Positions 11,338 to 23,817 of a DNA stretch of 64,000 nucleotides are shown in pieces. The DNA is taken from contig JAEHOE010000022.1 of assembly GCA_016858145.1 (NCBI GenBank), positions 434,001 through 498,000 on the forward strand. The letters run 5' to 3'. Positions within the stretch are counted from its first letter, which is position 1. Each line of letters opens with the position of its first letter. Below the pieces are notes generated by a model. The model was given only the letters and a program-made list of their open reading frames with translations. It searched no databases and was not told the DNA's origin. The DNA is from Edaphochlamys debaryana. Lineage: Eukaryota; Chlorophyta; Chlorophyceae; Chlamydomonadales. Both the position numbers and the translations under genes were made by a program.

Positions 11338-14300
11338 ATGCAGGTCGCCGCTAAGCTCACCGCCTCAGGTGAACAATGCTGGCCGCTATGCTGCTATAGC
11401 TTAGCTGCTGCTGACTTGGAATACCGTACGAGGGCTCACCGCGCTCTCGCGTGTGCGCGCACGTAATTGACGGCGTGCGACCGCGCGCTGACCACCCGGC
11501 GACGTCATCTTCCTACTGCAGGCCTTACGCGGCAATGCTTCAGGGCTGCCCGCATGCCATGCCGCCCGCGTCGAGGTGGGTGCGTGGTGCGGCATTCCTG
11601 TCTCCCGACCACCACCTCCCCGTGCTCACCCTCTCCATCCGCCGACTGGCTGGCGGAGGAGCACTGAGGGGCTAAGAATGGAGGTTACAACCGCCATGTG
11701 GCCCCCACGCTTCGCCCTTTCCAAGCCTGCACCCCCAACAAGCGTCCGCACCGCCCTCCGGCACCCTCAGGCCTGGCCACCCGCGTTGCTGCCTCGGCGG
11801 CGCCCGGGGAGTACGACTTTGACCTCTTCACCATTGGAGCTGGCAGCGGCGGCGTTCGCGGCTCCCGCTTCGCCTCTGCTTATGGTGCGGCCTGAGCATG
11901 CTGGTGCCGCACCCCAGTGCCGGGGCCTGGGTCGGGGGCCCTTGGCGTGGGCCCGTCCGTGTGCTGTTCGGCGGTGCAAGGCAGGGCCTCGGAGCGCACT
12001 CGAGCATGGGCCGTCGTGAGCATGGGCAACCGTGGAGAGGGCGGGGCGGTGCATTCCTTAATACGCCACCATTCCTTCCCTTTGTCCTTGTCAGGCGCTA
12101 AGGTGGCGGTGTGTGAGCTGCCCTTCGACTATGTCAGCTCCGACACCAAGGGAGGCGTCGGCGGCACGTGGGTTCGGGCCGGGAAGTTGGCTGTCATGTA
12201 TAACCGGCGCTTGAGCCACAAGCCGTGACCGCAAGCCGAGCGCAGGCCCTTTGCAGTCCGTTACCCTACGGCCAGCCATTGGGCTGCAGCCCTCTTCAAC
12301 TTACGGGGCACAGCAAGCACGTTGCAACCCCGCAACACACCACTTGGCACCACTTACCACGCACCCCATGGCCCGTCCTTACCGCCTACAACCGCCCTCA
12401 CGCCCTTTTGTTTGACCGCAGCTGCGTCCTGCGCGGCTGTGTGCCCAAGAAGCTCATGGTGTATGCGTCCGAGTACGCGGAGGAGTTCAAGGCGGCGGCG
12501 GGGTTCGGGTGGGTCGATATGTGAGCTCCCGGGCTGCCCTGGTGGGGCCGGTGAGCACCTTTGCCGGCCGCGGCGCGCCGTGGCGCAGCACGGCCCCGGC
12601 TCCTGAGCCCGACCCTCGGCCTCTGGACACGGAACGGGACCCGTGGGTCCGATCCGGAGCAAGCGCAGAGTCCGTATAGCATAGGGGAGTGATGCAGCGG
12701 GGCCTTCGCGCGTTTCAAGGTTGGGCTTTCAGCACGGCCCACATATTGCGTCTGGTGCCCCGCCCTGGCCCCGGCCCGCAGCTGGACACTGCCCACTGGC
12801 GCCATTTCGCACAGCTGGACGGCCTTCATTGACGCCAAGCGCAAGGAGCTGCTGGTGGGTGTGGTCGTACATCGTACGGCAGGCGGGCGAGGGTGGAGAC
12901 GGGTGCCATGGGCTGGTGAATAGCTACCGCCGGAAAGATCCCGACCCTTCGACTCACGGCCCCGCCCATACCCTATCTTGTCCGCAGCGCCTGAACAATG
13001 CCTACAAGAACACCCTCAACAACGCGAAGGTGCGTCCCCACCACTTGTGCCGATCATACTCCCGGAGCAGTGGCATGACGGGCTCCGCATAGAGCCGCGC
13101 TAGACAGGCATGCGTACTACCGTACTTGCCGCGCGCCGTAGCTAGTTGCGGACGGCATCTTGGGCCTTGCGGGCCGTCCGTGCCTCCATGTGACGCTCTC
13201 GAGCCCTGCCGTGCCCTACCCCGCCTGCTCAGGTGACCCTGGTGGAGGGCCGCGGCAAGGTGGTGGACGCCCACACCGTGGAGGTGAGGCGGCAGCGGTG
13301 GACAGGGAGGGGTGAAGCGCCCAGGGCCCCTGCGAGGGTTCTGCGGAACGCAGTTCACTGGAGTCTGTATTGCCGCTATTCACTCTACCCCGCCCATACC
13401 TGGCGCATCCCGCCAAGGTGGAGGGCCCGGAAGGTCACCTGCCAGTCCCTCCCCACGCCCCCGCAAACCCCAACCCCTCGGTCCCCTCGCTCCCAGGTGG
13501 ACGGCAAGCGCTACCGCGCCAAGAACATTCTCATCGCTGTGGGCGGCAAGCCCACGCGCCTCAACATCCCCGGCGCCGAGCTGTGCATCACCTCGGACGA
13601 GGCCCTGGAGCTGCCCGCCTGCCCCAAGAAGGTAGGCGCCCAGCGCCTTCTCGACGTACTTGCACTGCCTGCCGGCTATCTTGGTGCCTGCGTGTGGGGC
13701 CAACACGAAGGACGTGCGTGTGTTGGGGGTTATTAGTGCAGGCCATGCGTTAGACACTCCTGTTCTAAGTGGGCTCGCCGGGAAGACACTTGCCTTGTTA
13801 AACGTCGTCTGTTGACTCCCATCGCGCCCGCAGATCGCCATCCTGGGCTCGGGCTACATCGCGGTGGAGTTCGCCGGCATCTTCTCGCGATTCGGCTCGG
13901 AGGTGCACACCTGCTTCCGCCAGCCCACGCCGCTGAGGGGCTTCGACTCGGAGGCGAGTGTGTCGAGGGTCGGCAGCGGAGCTAGAGCGTGTGTGGTGCA
14001 GTGGTGCGGTGGCTTGACACTCAACTCTGGCGAACAAGTGTCTATGCGGTGTCGCCATAACGCTCGTGCTTCCGTCGGCTCTGGCGTTTACTACGCCTCC
14101 GTACTACCGTACTCCGTACGCGTCCGGTACACGTACTAAGCGCACGTCTGCGAGCAGCTGCCCAGCAGCTACCCCTTTATGGTATCCCGGAATCCAGATC
14201 TAGATCCAGCACCAGCAAACGCCTGACGCACATCCCCGCATGTGCCGTTGGCTGCCCGCAGGTCCGCAAGTTTGCAAACGAGCAGTACGTGGCGGCGGGC

Positions 14301-16799
14301 CTGCACCTGCACCCCTCGGTCAACCCCGTGTCGGTGCAGCGCCAGCCCGACGGCAAGCTCAGTCTGACGGTCAAGGCCGTTGAGGGCGGCGCAACCACCA
14401 CGCTAACCGACCTGGACCAGGTCATGATGGCGACCGGTGAGGCGGTTGACGGTTTGCATCTGTACCATGTGGGTGCGTCAACGGGGGGTGGGGTCGAGTG
14501 TCGTCCGCCCCTTGAGGGTGTCGGTAGCGGCAGGATGGGCGCACTCGTCAGCTCACGCGCTGCCTTGCCCTGCATCCCCGTGCCCGCCCCAGGCCGCGCC
14601 CCCAAGACGCAGGGCCTCGGGCTGGAGGAGGCGGGCGTCACGATGGGGGCCAAGGTGGGTGGACTTGCCAGGCCAAGACTCAAGGGAGGATAAGGGGTTC
14701 GGCTTGCATGAGGTGGCTGCGTCGTGGAGATGATGCTAGCCCCGCCGCCCACGTCGCCCCAGCCGGTTCCCTCTGACGTCAAACCCCACGCTCACTCCCT
14801 TGACCCGTCCCTACTCGGCACGCGCCCAGGGCGAGATCGTGGTCAATGACTTCTGCCGTACCAACGTCCCGTCGATCTGGGCCATTGGTGACGTCATCGA
14901 CCGCATCCAGCTCACGCCCGGTGAGGCCGCATGTAGCTGTGTAGAGCCCAGGAATGCAACTGTGCCTTTGATTCAAGCCAAGCCCGCACCGCCGTCTTCT
15001 CTCGAGGCGGCCTTAACCAACCAATCGCAACCTCGTTCTTTGACCCTTGCGTGCGCGCCGCCCGCGCTCTGCTCCCCACCCGCTCAGCCCCGGCCCCCAA
15101 CCCCCAGCGGGCCGCCCTCCACCCACCACCACCACCACCCGACCACCCCCTCACCCCCCACACCCCTCACCACCCCTCCCTCCCCTCCCCAACCCCCAGT
15201 GGCGCTGATGGAGGGCATGGCCGTGGCCAAGTCTGTGGCGCTGTCGCAGCCCACCAAGCCCGACTACTGGGCCGTGCCCTCGGCCGTCTTCTCCAACCCC
15301 GAGATCGCTACGGTGGTGAGTCGCGGCCGCGTGACTCATGTTGGGAAGTAGCCACCAACCATACCCACGGCTCCATCCCCAAAGCAACCACTACTAGCCT
15401 CTTCCCCGATGGGCGCGCGCCCCAGCTGCGGCCGGCCTCCTTTGCCCCTGCAAACCTTCTCTTCCACCCCCACAACCTGCACCTCCCGCCCTTCTTCCCA
15501 CACACCCTCCTCGCTGGCCGCCGCCTGTCTTGTCTGCTCTCTCTCGTAACGTGCCTACGCCTCCCAACCCCCCCCCCCCCACCGTCGCTCCCACCCTCCC
15601 AACAGGGCTACACCGAGGAGGCGGCCGCCGCCGAGTTCGGCGACCTGGACATCTTCACCGCCTCCTTCAAGCCCATGCGCAACACCATCTCCGGCTCGCC
15701 CATCCGCACCTTCATGAAGGTGGGGTGGAGGGGACGGAGGGGCGCGGGAGGTGCAGCGGGCGCAGGAGGTCGGGCGCTAGGGCGGTGGCCGTGGGAGCAT
15801 GCGACTTTGAAATCAGTTACGGCAAACCGTAGTTTGGCTGCTCACTCCTGACTCGCTCACCCCCCGCCTGCCCGCCCGCCGTGTAGGTTGTGGTGGACGC
15901 CAACACCCAGAAGGTGGTGGGCATGCACATGGTGGGCGCCGACGCGGCGGAGATCATGCAGGTAAGGCGGGCGCTGCTGGCAGAGGTGGGAGGGAGGGCA
16001 GCAGGATTACACGAGGGGCTGTGGGTGGGGGCGCTGGCCTGTATGTTCGAAACGAGCGGCCTGACCAGGCCCTGGGCTGGGTGGTGTTGAACGGCCGAGC
16101 AGTTTGACGGCCCTGCACCCGCCCCCTCCCCCTGGAGAGGAAGGGTACCTAGATCGCCCCTTTCCCCTTTCACCTTCCGCCTCCATCCCACGCAAGGATT
16201 CCCTGGCGTTGGCGCGATTCCGCTCAGCATCAAACACTCCACCTCCATCCCACCCCACCCTCCAGGGCTTCGCAGTGGCCGTCAAGATGGGCGTCACCAA
16301 GGCCGACCTGGACTCGGTGGTGGGCATCCACCCCAGCGCCGCGGAGGAGGTGGGTGGCGGGTGGACAGGGGGGTGCGGGGTGGGGGGGCGAGGGGCGAAC
16401 ACCAAAGCCAAGGTCGCTTGGTTTCAGGCGTCCCAGCGGGAGGCCGCACACAGTGGCAGTTTACGGGAAGGCAGCGGGTGGAGCAGGCGGTAGAGGGTGC
16501 AGGCATCGTGGGGGCACAGGGGCCACGAGAGGAGGTCACAGCTGCCTCACCACGCCTAAGGCACTCGTGTTCGCCACGCCCGTTCGACCGAATCTTGGCC
16601 TTGCGTGTGCCTCGTCTCAACTCCGCTCACCCGCCAGAAGACAGCCTGGACGCCTGTCGCACGCCCCGATGACCCTTCACCCGTGTGCCCGTGCCTTGTA
16701 TCTAAGCCTTGCCCCTGCCCCTGCCCCACCCCGCACCCCCTGCGCCCCCAGTTTGTGACCATGCGGACGGTGACGCGCAAAGTCCGCCGCAACGCGTAA
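11338..16799 (+). CDS. Glutathione reductase, probably plastid-targeted
   Basis: Eighteen exons, all phase-consistent, encode 514 residues: 11338-11368, 11522-11575, 11771-11884, 12095-12167, 12422-12508, 12782-12854, 12988-13029, 13233-13283, 13497-13631, 13834-13953, 14262-14436, 14593-14654, 14830-14920, 15200-15315, 15606-15719, 15887-15961, 16266-16349 and 16752-16799. The enzyme reduces oxidised glutathione with NADPH and FAD. Seen here: an Arg/Ala-rich presequence of about 40 residues, the FAD-binding GAGSGG (51-56), the redox-active pair C92 and C97 in CVLRGC, a second Rossmann motif GSGYIA (225-230), ATGRAPKT, and the catalytic HP at 493-494 near the C-terminus. [10 protein letters not shown] is typical of glutathione reductase rather than dihydrolipoamide or thioredoxin reductase. 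The presequence points to the chloroplast, or dual targeting. The intron at 13954-14261 begins with GC. No TGTAA was found within 500 bases of the stop. Confidence 0.93.
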
Positions 16800-17529
16800 T
16801 CAAACAGTGGGCCGTCAGGACGCACGGCGGCAGTGCAGCGGACGGTTGGCAGTTGGGGACCTGGTTACACACTTGATAAGTGGTGTCAGCCTGGCCGTGG
16901 CGGCTGCAGGGGCAGGGGCCATCTCGGGGCCTGACACGGACGTCCGCTTGTTGCGTTCCTGGGAGGGGGGGCATGCATGGGTGGACGCATGGAGCGTGGA
17001 CTGCAGCCGGCCCTGGGGCTTGGCTGCCCGCTGGGGCCAAATCGGAGGTTAGGAGAGAGGCTGCATACGAGCGGGGCGTTTGGATGCACGTGAGTCACAT
17101 GTTGTGTTGCGGTCGGAGCGGCTGAGGCGTGGGATGCACGCGCTGCGTGTGGCCGGGGGCTTCGAAGATGTCGTACGAACAGCGTGGTCCGGTTAAGGGC
17201 AGGAAGGGGCTGGGACCTGGGAGCAGTTGTGGGGCGGTCTGCTGTGTGATGTGTAGGTCTGTGTGGGTCGGCGCTATCCTTGCTTCGACGCTTCAGACCT
17301 GTGTCATCTAAGCGCATAGAGTCCTGGCATGAACATTCGAGACCAGGAAGGCTAGGAAGGGTACGGCGGTTGGTCCCGAACGGCGCAGCTGACCGCGCAG
17401 GGACAGGACACAGAAGGCCCCGGTGAAGCGCCTGCCAAGGGCGTAGCAACGGTGGGCATAACGGTCAATGGAGCGCACGGTTATGACAGCATGGGGAGGC
17501 GGGCATAGCCCCCGCGCAGTACACAAGCA
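16800..17529. other. 3' flank of the glutathione reductase gene
   Basis: No exon is supported. It should hold the 3' UTR. The first copy of a 21-base direct repeat lies at 17478-17498, with the second at 17754-17774. Confidence 0.4.
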
Positions 17530-18365
17530 ACAAGGCCATCTAGCACTACACGGAGCGGTACGCGCAGAAGATGTAGTCGGTGATGCGGCTGATAGCGGCT
17601 ATGCTAGAGTAGCCGGCATGCTGTTGCTGTTGACGATGTAGAGCTGCGCCGGTTACCCCTAGCAGACTGATACAGGCCCTATGGGATACAGGCGCGAATA
17701 GCACTTGCCTGAGCCGCTTGAAGAAGCCCCCAGCCGTGAAGCGTGCCAGTCCACGGTTATGACAGCATGGGGAGACGCCTGGCAAGGTGGCGGGCGGATG
17801 GGCGTTGCAACTACGGTATATGTGCAGCAGGTCTTCCAGCGCTAGCAGTAGTGAGCGGAGCCTAGCGGAGCAAGGTTCTGCAGCAGAGAACGGTCCCGAA
17901 CGGACCGGGCGCGCACACCACTCCCGGTGGCCCACGTTGGTCGGGTAAAAACAAACAACAAAGGGCGGTAGCAGGGCTGTGCATTGCAAGTATTGTGCGG
18001 TCCGGGGCGCGGAAGTGGAAGGCGGGCTTCCGGGAGCACCTGCGAGACGCCTTCGGGTGGTCGCGTGTGTGCCCGGGGCCCGGCATGCCGACATGTCCCA
18101 CCGGTCCCGACTCCCTAACACCGCTGGACGGGTACCAGTGACTTGCCAGCATAAGTTCGTGCCTTGCTGCATGATCAGGGCGTGTGGTGTGATGCTGGGC
18201 GCTGCTCTACGCCGCGGTGACAAAGTTCCGCCACACAGCCTCCCAAAGTCCCCCGCGCCCCGCGCCCCCCCGACCGACGACCGACCGAGAACTTTGGCCC
18301 CCCATAACTTTGCTATTAAACCTCCGTTTTTATTTCTGAAAGTGGATTCGGGATCCTCATGGCAA
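17530..18365 (-). repeat. Unnamed dispersed repeat, right copy (inverted relative to 10370-11060)
   Basis: Read on the minus strand from 18352, this region is collinear over at least 300 bases with the repeat starting near 10385. It carries the same CTTTCAGAA, GGAACTTTGTCAC and ACATGTCGGCATG patches. An open frame of 361 codons crosses it on the minus strand (17546-18631). Its product shows no domain I know, and I read it as a by-product or a decayed element product rather than a gene. A 21-base direct repeat (17478-17498 and 17754-17774) lies at its left side. Confidence 0.5.
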
Positions 18366-18908
18366 GCTCTGTTCAGATGAGGCATGATGTATGTCTGGGG
18401 AGGACCTACCCCCCCCCTGCGAACACTGTCGGGTTCCACGCTCGTGATGCGGCCACACAGGAGGGGAGCACTTGGCCTTGGTAGGGGAAAAGGTTCAGCA
18501 ACGTGCGTGTGGGCTGAGGGGTGGCGGGGGGGTGGCGCTGTAGTGAAGCCGGGGGGGAGGGGCGTTGGGCGAGCGGGGAAGTGGAAGCGTCCCCGCGCAG
18601 TTGCACGCGTGCAGTTGCACGCGAACACCAACCGGCGACCACGACATACGCTCGCGGTGCTTGGAGCACGACCCCTATGTTCAACAACGCTCGAGCTGCC
18701 GCAAGGTGCGCTTGCGCGGGCAGGCCAGCTGTCGAGCAGGTCGCCCGCTGCTGCCTGATGCCGTCCTGATCGGTCTGGGCCGAAGGCCGAGGCTCATTGT
18801 CTCTGACGTTGCTACCCCGCGCTGAACTCACAATACTCACACGAGCCTCAAGGCCTTACCTGCACCCCAAACTATGCACTAGGCCAGTAGACGGTCAACT
18901 CATCGGCC

Positions 18909-21669
18909 ATGCCACACCTACTTGCTGCAAGTCGATTTGGAGCAGTTGCGAGCGCCAGCAGCAACTCCCGGGATGTACGTGTGGCCGGCACATCCCCGCT
19001 AATCGGGGGCACGGGCTGCGCAACGCCACAGCCCCTCGCACCCAGCGCGGGTGCTTCTCGAGGAGGCTCGCGTGAGGCGACTCCGACCCGCAGCCGGCCC
19101 CAGTCGTTTGCATCGTTTGCATCCATCCTAGCGGGGCCTAGCGAGACGTCGCAAGCCTCTGAGTCGGTATGCAGTCCTCGGAGCTTCCAGCGGCGCAGCA
19201 CAGGCCCTCTGCTGGAGCCGGCGCCAAGCATGGACAAGCGCCTCGAAGGTTACCAACTCGGTGGGTGCTGGGGGTAGTCGCTCGGGAAGTCGCAGCCCGA
19301 GGGCCCGCGCATCAGCGCATGGGGCCCGCAAGCAACTGCCCGAAGCTTCCCACGTGGTCGCTCCTAGCAGCTGTGTCTGTTGCGTGTGTTATGTTTGCCA
19401 TCTAGTGCCGGCTACCGTGGCCTTGTCGCCGGCCAGCGGGTGCCCCGTTCCGCTGCCCCCACGCCCTCCGACCTCCTGACGCTCCCCCGCCTGCCCCCAC
19501 GGCGCCATTCCAGGCTCACGAGCCATCTTCCTGGAGTCTGCCCGTGCCTCCATGTCCTGCGTCCCGGTGGCAGTTCATAGCACGACTACCGGCGAGCGGG
19601 CTGTGCTGGAGGCCGCTGCGGCGCGCCTCGCCGAGGAGGCCCTTCGCCACCGGCGCAACTCCTCGGTGTACAGCGAGCTGCCCCTGGACGTTGGCGCTGC
19701 GGAGCCCCACTCGGACGAATCCAGCCCTGTGGCTGCGGCACGTCCGGCGGAGGCGCCTGTGCCGTGCACGGCGACTGTGAGCGATGAGCCCGTCGACATC
19801 CGGCGGTACCTGCCGTCCTGGTCTATCAGCAAGTGCGTAAGGGTACCTGTAAAGACTAGCGTAGTGGGCTGACCGGCTGCGGCTAGCATGTGTACGGCAG
19901 AGCTGGACGTACAGTGACCTGTCCTGTAACTCACTCCCCGTGCGCGGGTTCACACCAACCCCCAGGAGTCCGCTATGGGCCATGGTCGAGGCCGCAGTGG
20001 ACAAGCACCTGATGCCCCACCCGGACCCGGCCGCTCCCAAGCCACACCGCGCCGCGGCGGCGGTGGCCATCGCCGGCACGGCCGCAGCCGCCAGCAAGGT
20101 CGCCCCGGACGTCGTGGGGGGGCTTGCCTCGACCGCCGTCGCCCTCGCGCTTGCCGGGACCGCCACCGGCCTCGGCCCCGCTGACGCCGAGCTCATCTCC
20201 CCCGTCCAGCCCCTCCAGCGCCTGCCCACCCTGAGCCTCTTCGACGAGTCCCCCTCGGCGGTGCTGCGGGCCGCGGCCATGGAGATGCACGTGGCACCGC
20301 CGCTGGCCGCGAGCGCTTCCGCAGGCGCCGCAGAGAACCCGCGGCAGGCCTCAGTGGCGGAGGAGGCCCCCGTGACTGCCATGCTAGGCCTGACGCGCGC
20401 CGCCCAGCCCGTGCTCATGTCCTCCTTCCAGCGCCACGGCGTGGAGGCGGCCGTAGCCGCGGGCATGGTGGACTCGATGGCCTCCATCCCCCCGCCCCTG
20501 CCTGCGGGCATGGGGCCCAAGCCGCTGCCCCTGACGCCCTTCCTCACAGCCACGCCGCCGCGCGACGCTGCCGCCGCCGTCGAGGCCTCGTCCTTCTTCG
20601 CCTCTCGCAACATGGTTCGGTTCTCCCGGCAGCTGCGCACCATGGCTTCCATGGACGGAGGCGTGGCGATGGCCCTGGCCGCCGCTGCCGCGGGCGCGGG
20701 CAGCGGCGGCCTGGCGGCCACGCGGCGCTCCTTCACGCTGGCTGAGCCGCTGCGGCAGTACAGCGGCGGACAGCTGCTCGACGGCTTGGTGGCGCCGCCC
20801 CTGGCTGCGTCGCCGCAAGCGGGTGCTGCTGCGGCAGGGTCTGCGGGGGTGACGAGTGCGGCCTCAGCGGCTGCGGCGGGTGCTGGAGTGGGGGCGGGGT
20901 CCGCGCTGCTGGCGGCGCGGGCCGTGGGGGCGGCGGCGGATGTGGAGCTGACGCCCCGCCGCAGCAACGCCCCGCTGGAGCTGTTTGAGCGCACTCTGGC
21001 GGAGGTGCTTGCGGGGGCAGGGGCCCCGCCCTGCGAGCGACTGCGGCTGCGGCGACGTGTGCGCGCCATCGTGACTGGGTGAGTCGGGGGCCGGGATGTG
21101 GGTCGATCTGGGTTGCTGCCCCCCGGGTGCACTTGCGTGCGTGCGCGTTTCCAGCCGAACCTTCTGTCCGCTCATTGCTAGACCATGTTCCTGCCCAATG
21201 CTCCAATGGCTTCTGTACTGATCCCGGGTTTCCATGGCCTCGTGCCCTCCTGTCCAACCAGGGCGTCCGTGGCGTGGGTGGCGGCCAACGTGCTGACCGT
21301 GGGCCAGGCGCTGGGGAGCGTGGACTTCTCCAACGACCTGCCCAACTCTACCAAGGCGATCCTGGACCTGCTCTTCAACTGGCACAGCTTTGCGGAGGTG
21401 GGTTGCAGCTCAGTAAGGGTGCCCTGTACATCGCAAGCTGCCATCATACCGCAACGGCCCAAGCCCTCGCGATGCCTCCCCCTGGTGCTGACGATGCTGC
21501 CCCGCCCCATACGCTTTGTTCGACACAGGTCGCCCGGGATCTGGCGGAGATCGGCATGGCCGTGAGCCTGGGCTGGGCCAACAACTCCGCCGCTGAGGCG
21601 GACGTTGTCGCGGAGGAGGCGTGCCTCGTGGACTGGGATTGGGAGGGTGGCGAGGGCGGCGCGGAGTGA
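18909..21669 (+). CDS. LPSWDI-family protein A (unrecognised family)
   Basis: Five exons: 18909-19260, 19514-19832, 19966-21078, 21262-21397 and 21529-21669, giving 686 residues. Function is unknown. Order of parts: a Ser/Arg-rich N-terminus ending in EGYQLG; an exon starting SRAIFLE and ending in YLPSWSISK (about residue 224); then LWAMVEAAVDKHL; a long Ala/Val/Gly-rich region with possible hydrophobic helices; PAGMGPKPLPLTP; SSFFASRNMVRFSRQLR; a second Ala-rich stretch; and a C-terminal block RRVRAIVTGASVAWVAANVL, VDFSNDLPNSTKAILDLLF, LAEIGMAVSLGWA. The tail is acidic. Introns lie at the same codons and phases as in members C and E. The start at 18909 was chosen because it opens the frame leading to the YQLG motif; an upstream exon is possible. 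Confidence 0.75.
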
Positions 21670-23817
21670 AGGGGGCGGACATCAGCAGTCCCCTGCCGCC
21701 TCTCGCTTGAGCAGGCGCGGCGCGGCGTAGCATGGAAACCCGGACATGGAGAGGAGGCTGTCGGCATATGTGGGGCGAAGAGCGTACTGAACGGGAGAGC
21801 GAGGGCGAAACATGGGGACGGGCAGAAGCCTAGCTGAGCCCTGCGCCGCAGGACAGGGAGCCTCGTGCTGCGCTCGGCACCGGAGCTGCGGTGGGCACAC
21901 CAGGTGCTGGACCTTGATGCATGTGTACTCAGGTACGAAGCCATGTCAACGTGTGTACCTCTACAGGTGGTGTGTATATGAGTGGCGCATGAGGCACGCA
22001 ATCTAGCCCGGGCACGTAGGAGAGCGTGAGTGAGTGCATGAGCATGAGAGACCGATAACGCACAGTTGAACTGAGCTGTTTTGAAATGCTATGGTTTAGG
22101 TCGTCAGCCTGCGACGCATGTTGGAGTCCCCGCCATCGGCTGCGGTTGCAGCCGCCTCAGCACATTGCTGGGGGCGGGGGCGGGCGAGAACGGTAGGGGA
22201 AAGCTTGGGGCTTGCCAGTCGCCCCTGCTGAGAGCCGCACGCCGTGAACAGGCGTGTTCCTTTGCGGGTAATGTCGGCCGTTGTGCGTTGCCTTCAGGCG
22301 TACGCCTTGCCTTTGTATGCCCCTCCTGGACTCTTGTTATGCCATATTCTTTTGCGTTTATTTGATCACCCTGGCCTGGGCGTGGGGCTGAGCGGGCTGA
22401 GGAGCTGGGTGGTGGAGAGGCACTGGTGCCAGCCTTGGTGGGACCGACGGAGGAGGGCATCCCTCATTAGTCCAGACGGCGAAGAGTGGCAGGAGCTGGT
22501 CAAGTTAGTTGGCGGGGGCGCTACTGAAGAGAAAGAGAGATTGCACCCGGAGATCGACTACACACGGGTCACCTCAGCCTCCTCGCAGCCGTCTGAGCAG
22601 GCCGGCAGGCGACAGGTCCCACTGGTAGCGCTCACTCCCACTCATCCACGGGCTGAGGGCCGAGCGCTCCTCACCGGCACCAGCGGACACGAACCCGGGC
22701 ACCAGACACAAGACAAGGCAGGTCAAGCTCCTGTCAAGCTGGCGCAGTCGTCTGTACTCCGCACGCATGCTGCAGTAAGCATCAGTCTTCAGTACCTCAG
22801 CTCCCGATGAATATGCATGCTGCCCCCTCGCGCACCAGGGCGCACCCCCACAGCCCAACTCCAAGGCTCTGTGGACAGCCCCCCTGCCTAGGCTGCCCTG
22901 CCCTGGCCCCCCCACGCCGAGCGCTTTCCTGATCGTCATCACACATTCTCTTCCAACCGCCGAGGCTGCACACGCCCCTGCACATGCCATTGGATGCAGA
23001 TCCAACACACACTGAGTAGGAGCACACTCCTGCACACACGTCACATCCCAGCCCATGCCATGCACAGGGCGCAAATCCAACACCCACTCGAGAGCAGAGC
23101 ACATGGTCGCATGCAGACTGGCTTGGGTGCCCCACACACCTGCTCTCGATCATAAGAGTTGTGATGGAGCACGGTCTCACCCTCATACCCCCCTGCGGGA
23201 CTGGCAGTTGCGGCCCTCTGCACTCGGCGTCCCTCAATGTCAAAGGTACAGACTCATTGTGTCTCCATTTCATATTGCTTCCCAAACCCACAACACATGG
23301 GCCTCGTGACATTAGGGCTGTCGCGCCCCATAGACAGGGCGGATAGGTCCCACCTTTGTGCTGCCAATGCCAGACACGTAGTCGAGGCTCAGCCTCCAAG
23401 GCAGCAGCAGCCCCTTTCTTTCCCACACTCAGCTGGCTCCCTCTTCAATCGTTCTCCTTACGGGTGGCGTGCTCCCGCCTTCTGACTCCCACCGGCAGGG
23501 ACCGCTTTCACGGCCTGGCTGGCCACGCCCGAACACAGCCACCGGGTCCGCTCGGGCAGGCTGCTGCCGCCGCAGCAGCGGGGCCAGAAACTGACCGCCT
23601 CGTCACATGTTTCTGCGGGACACATGCCAGGGGAGGAGGGCAGCAGATGTTGTGACCAGAAGGGGGGAAGGCAGAGGCGAGAAAGCCGAACGGGTTTGGG
23701 GGTGAAGAGTGCCATGGGGTGGACGGGCGGCAAGGCTGGGGGCAAAGCTCTGGGCGCAGTGCGGGCAGCGGGCATGCAGAGTAGGCGGCCTCGCGGCTCT
23801 GAAGACTACCAGTGCAG
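21670..23817. other. Convergent intergenic region
   Basis: This lies between the stop codons of family gene A (+) and the GT92 gene (-). It should carry both 3' UTRs. No coding exon, RNA gene or clear repeat was seen in these 2.1 kb. Confidence 0.4.

Noticed and set aside
17546..18631. 361-codon minus-strand open frame
   Set aside because: It overlaps the inverted repeat copy, shows no recognisable domain, and the homologous left copy does not keep the frame open.
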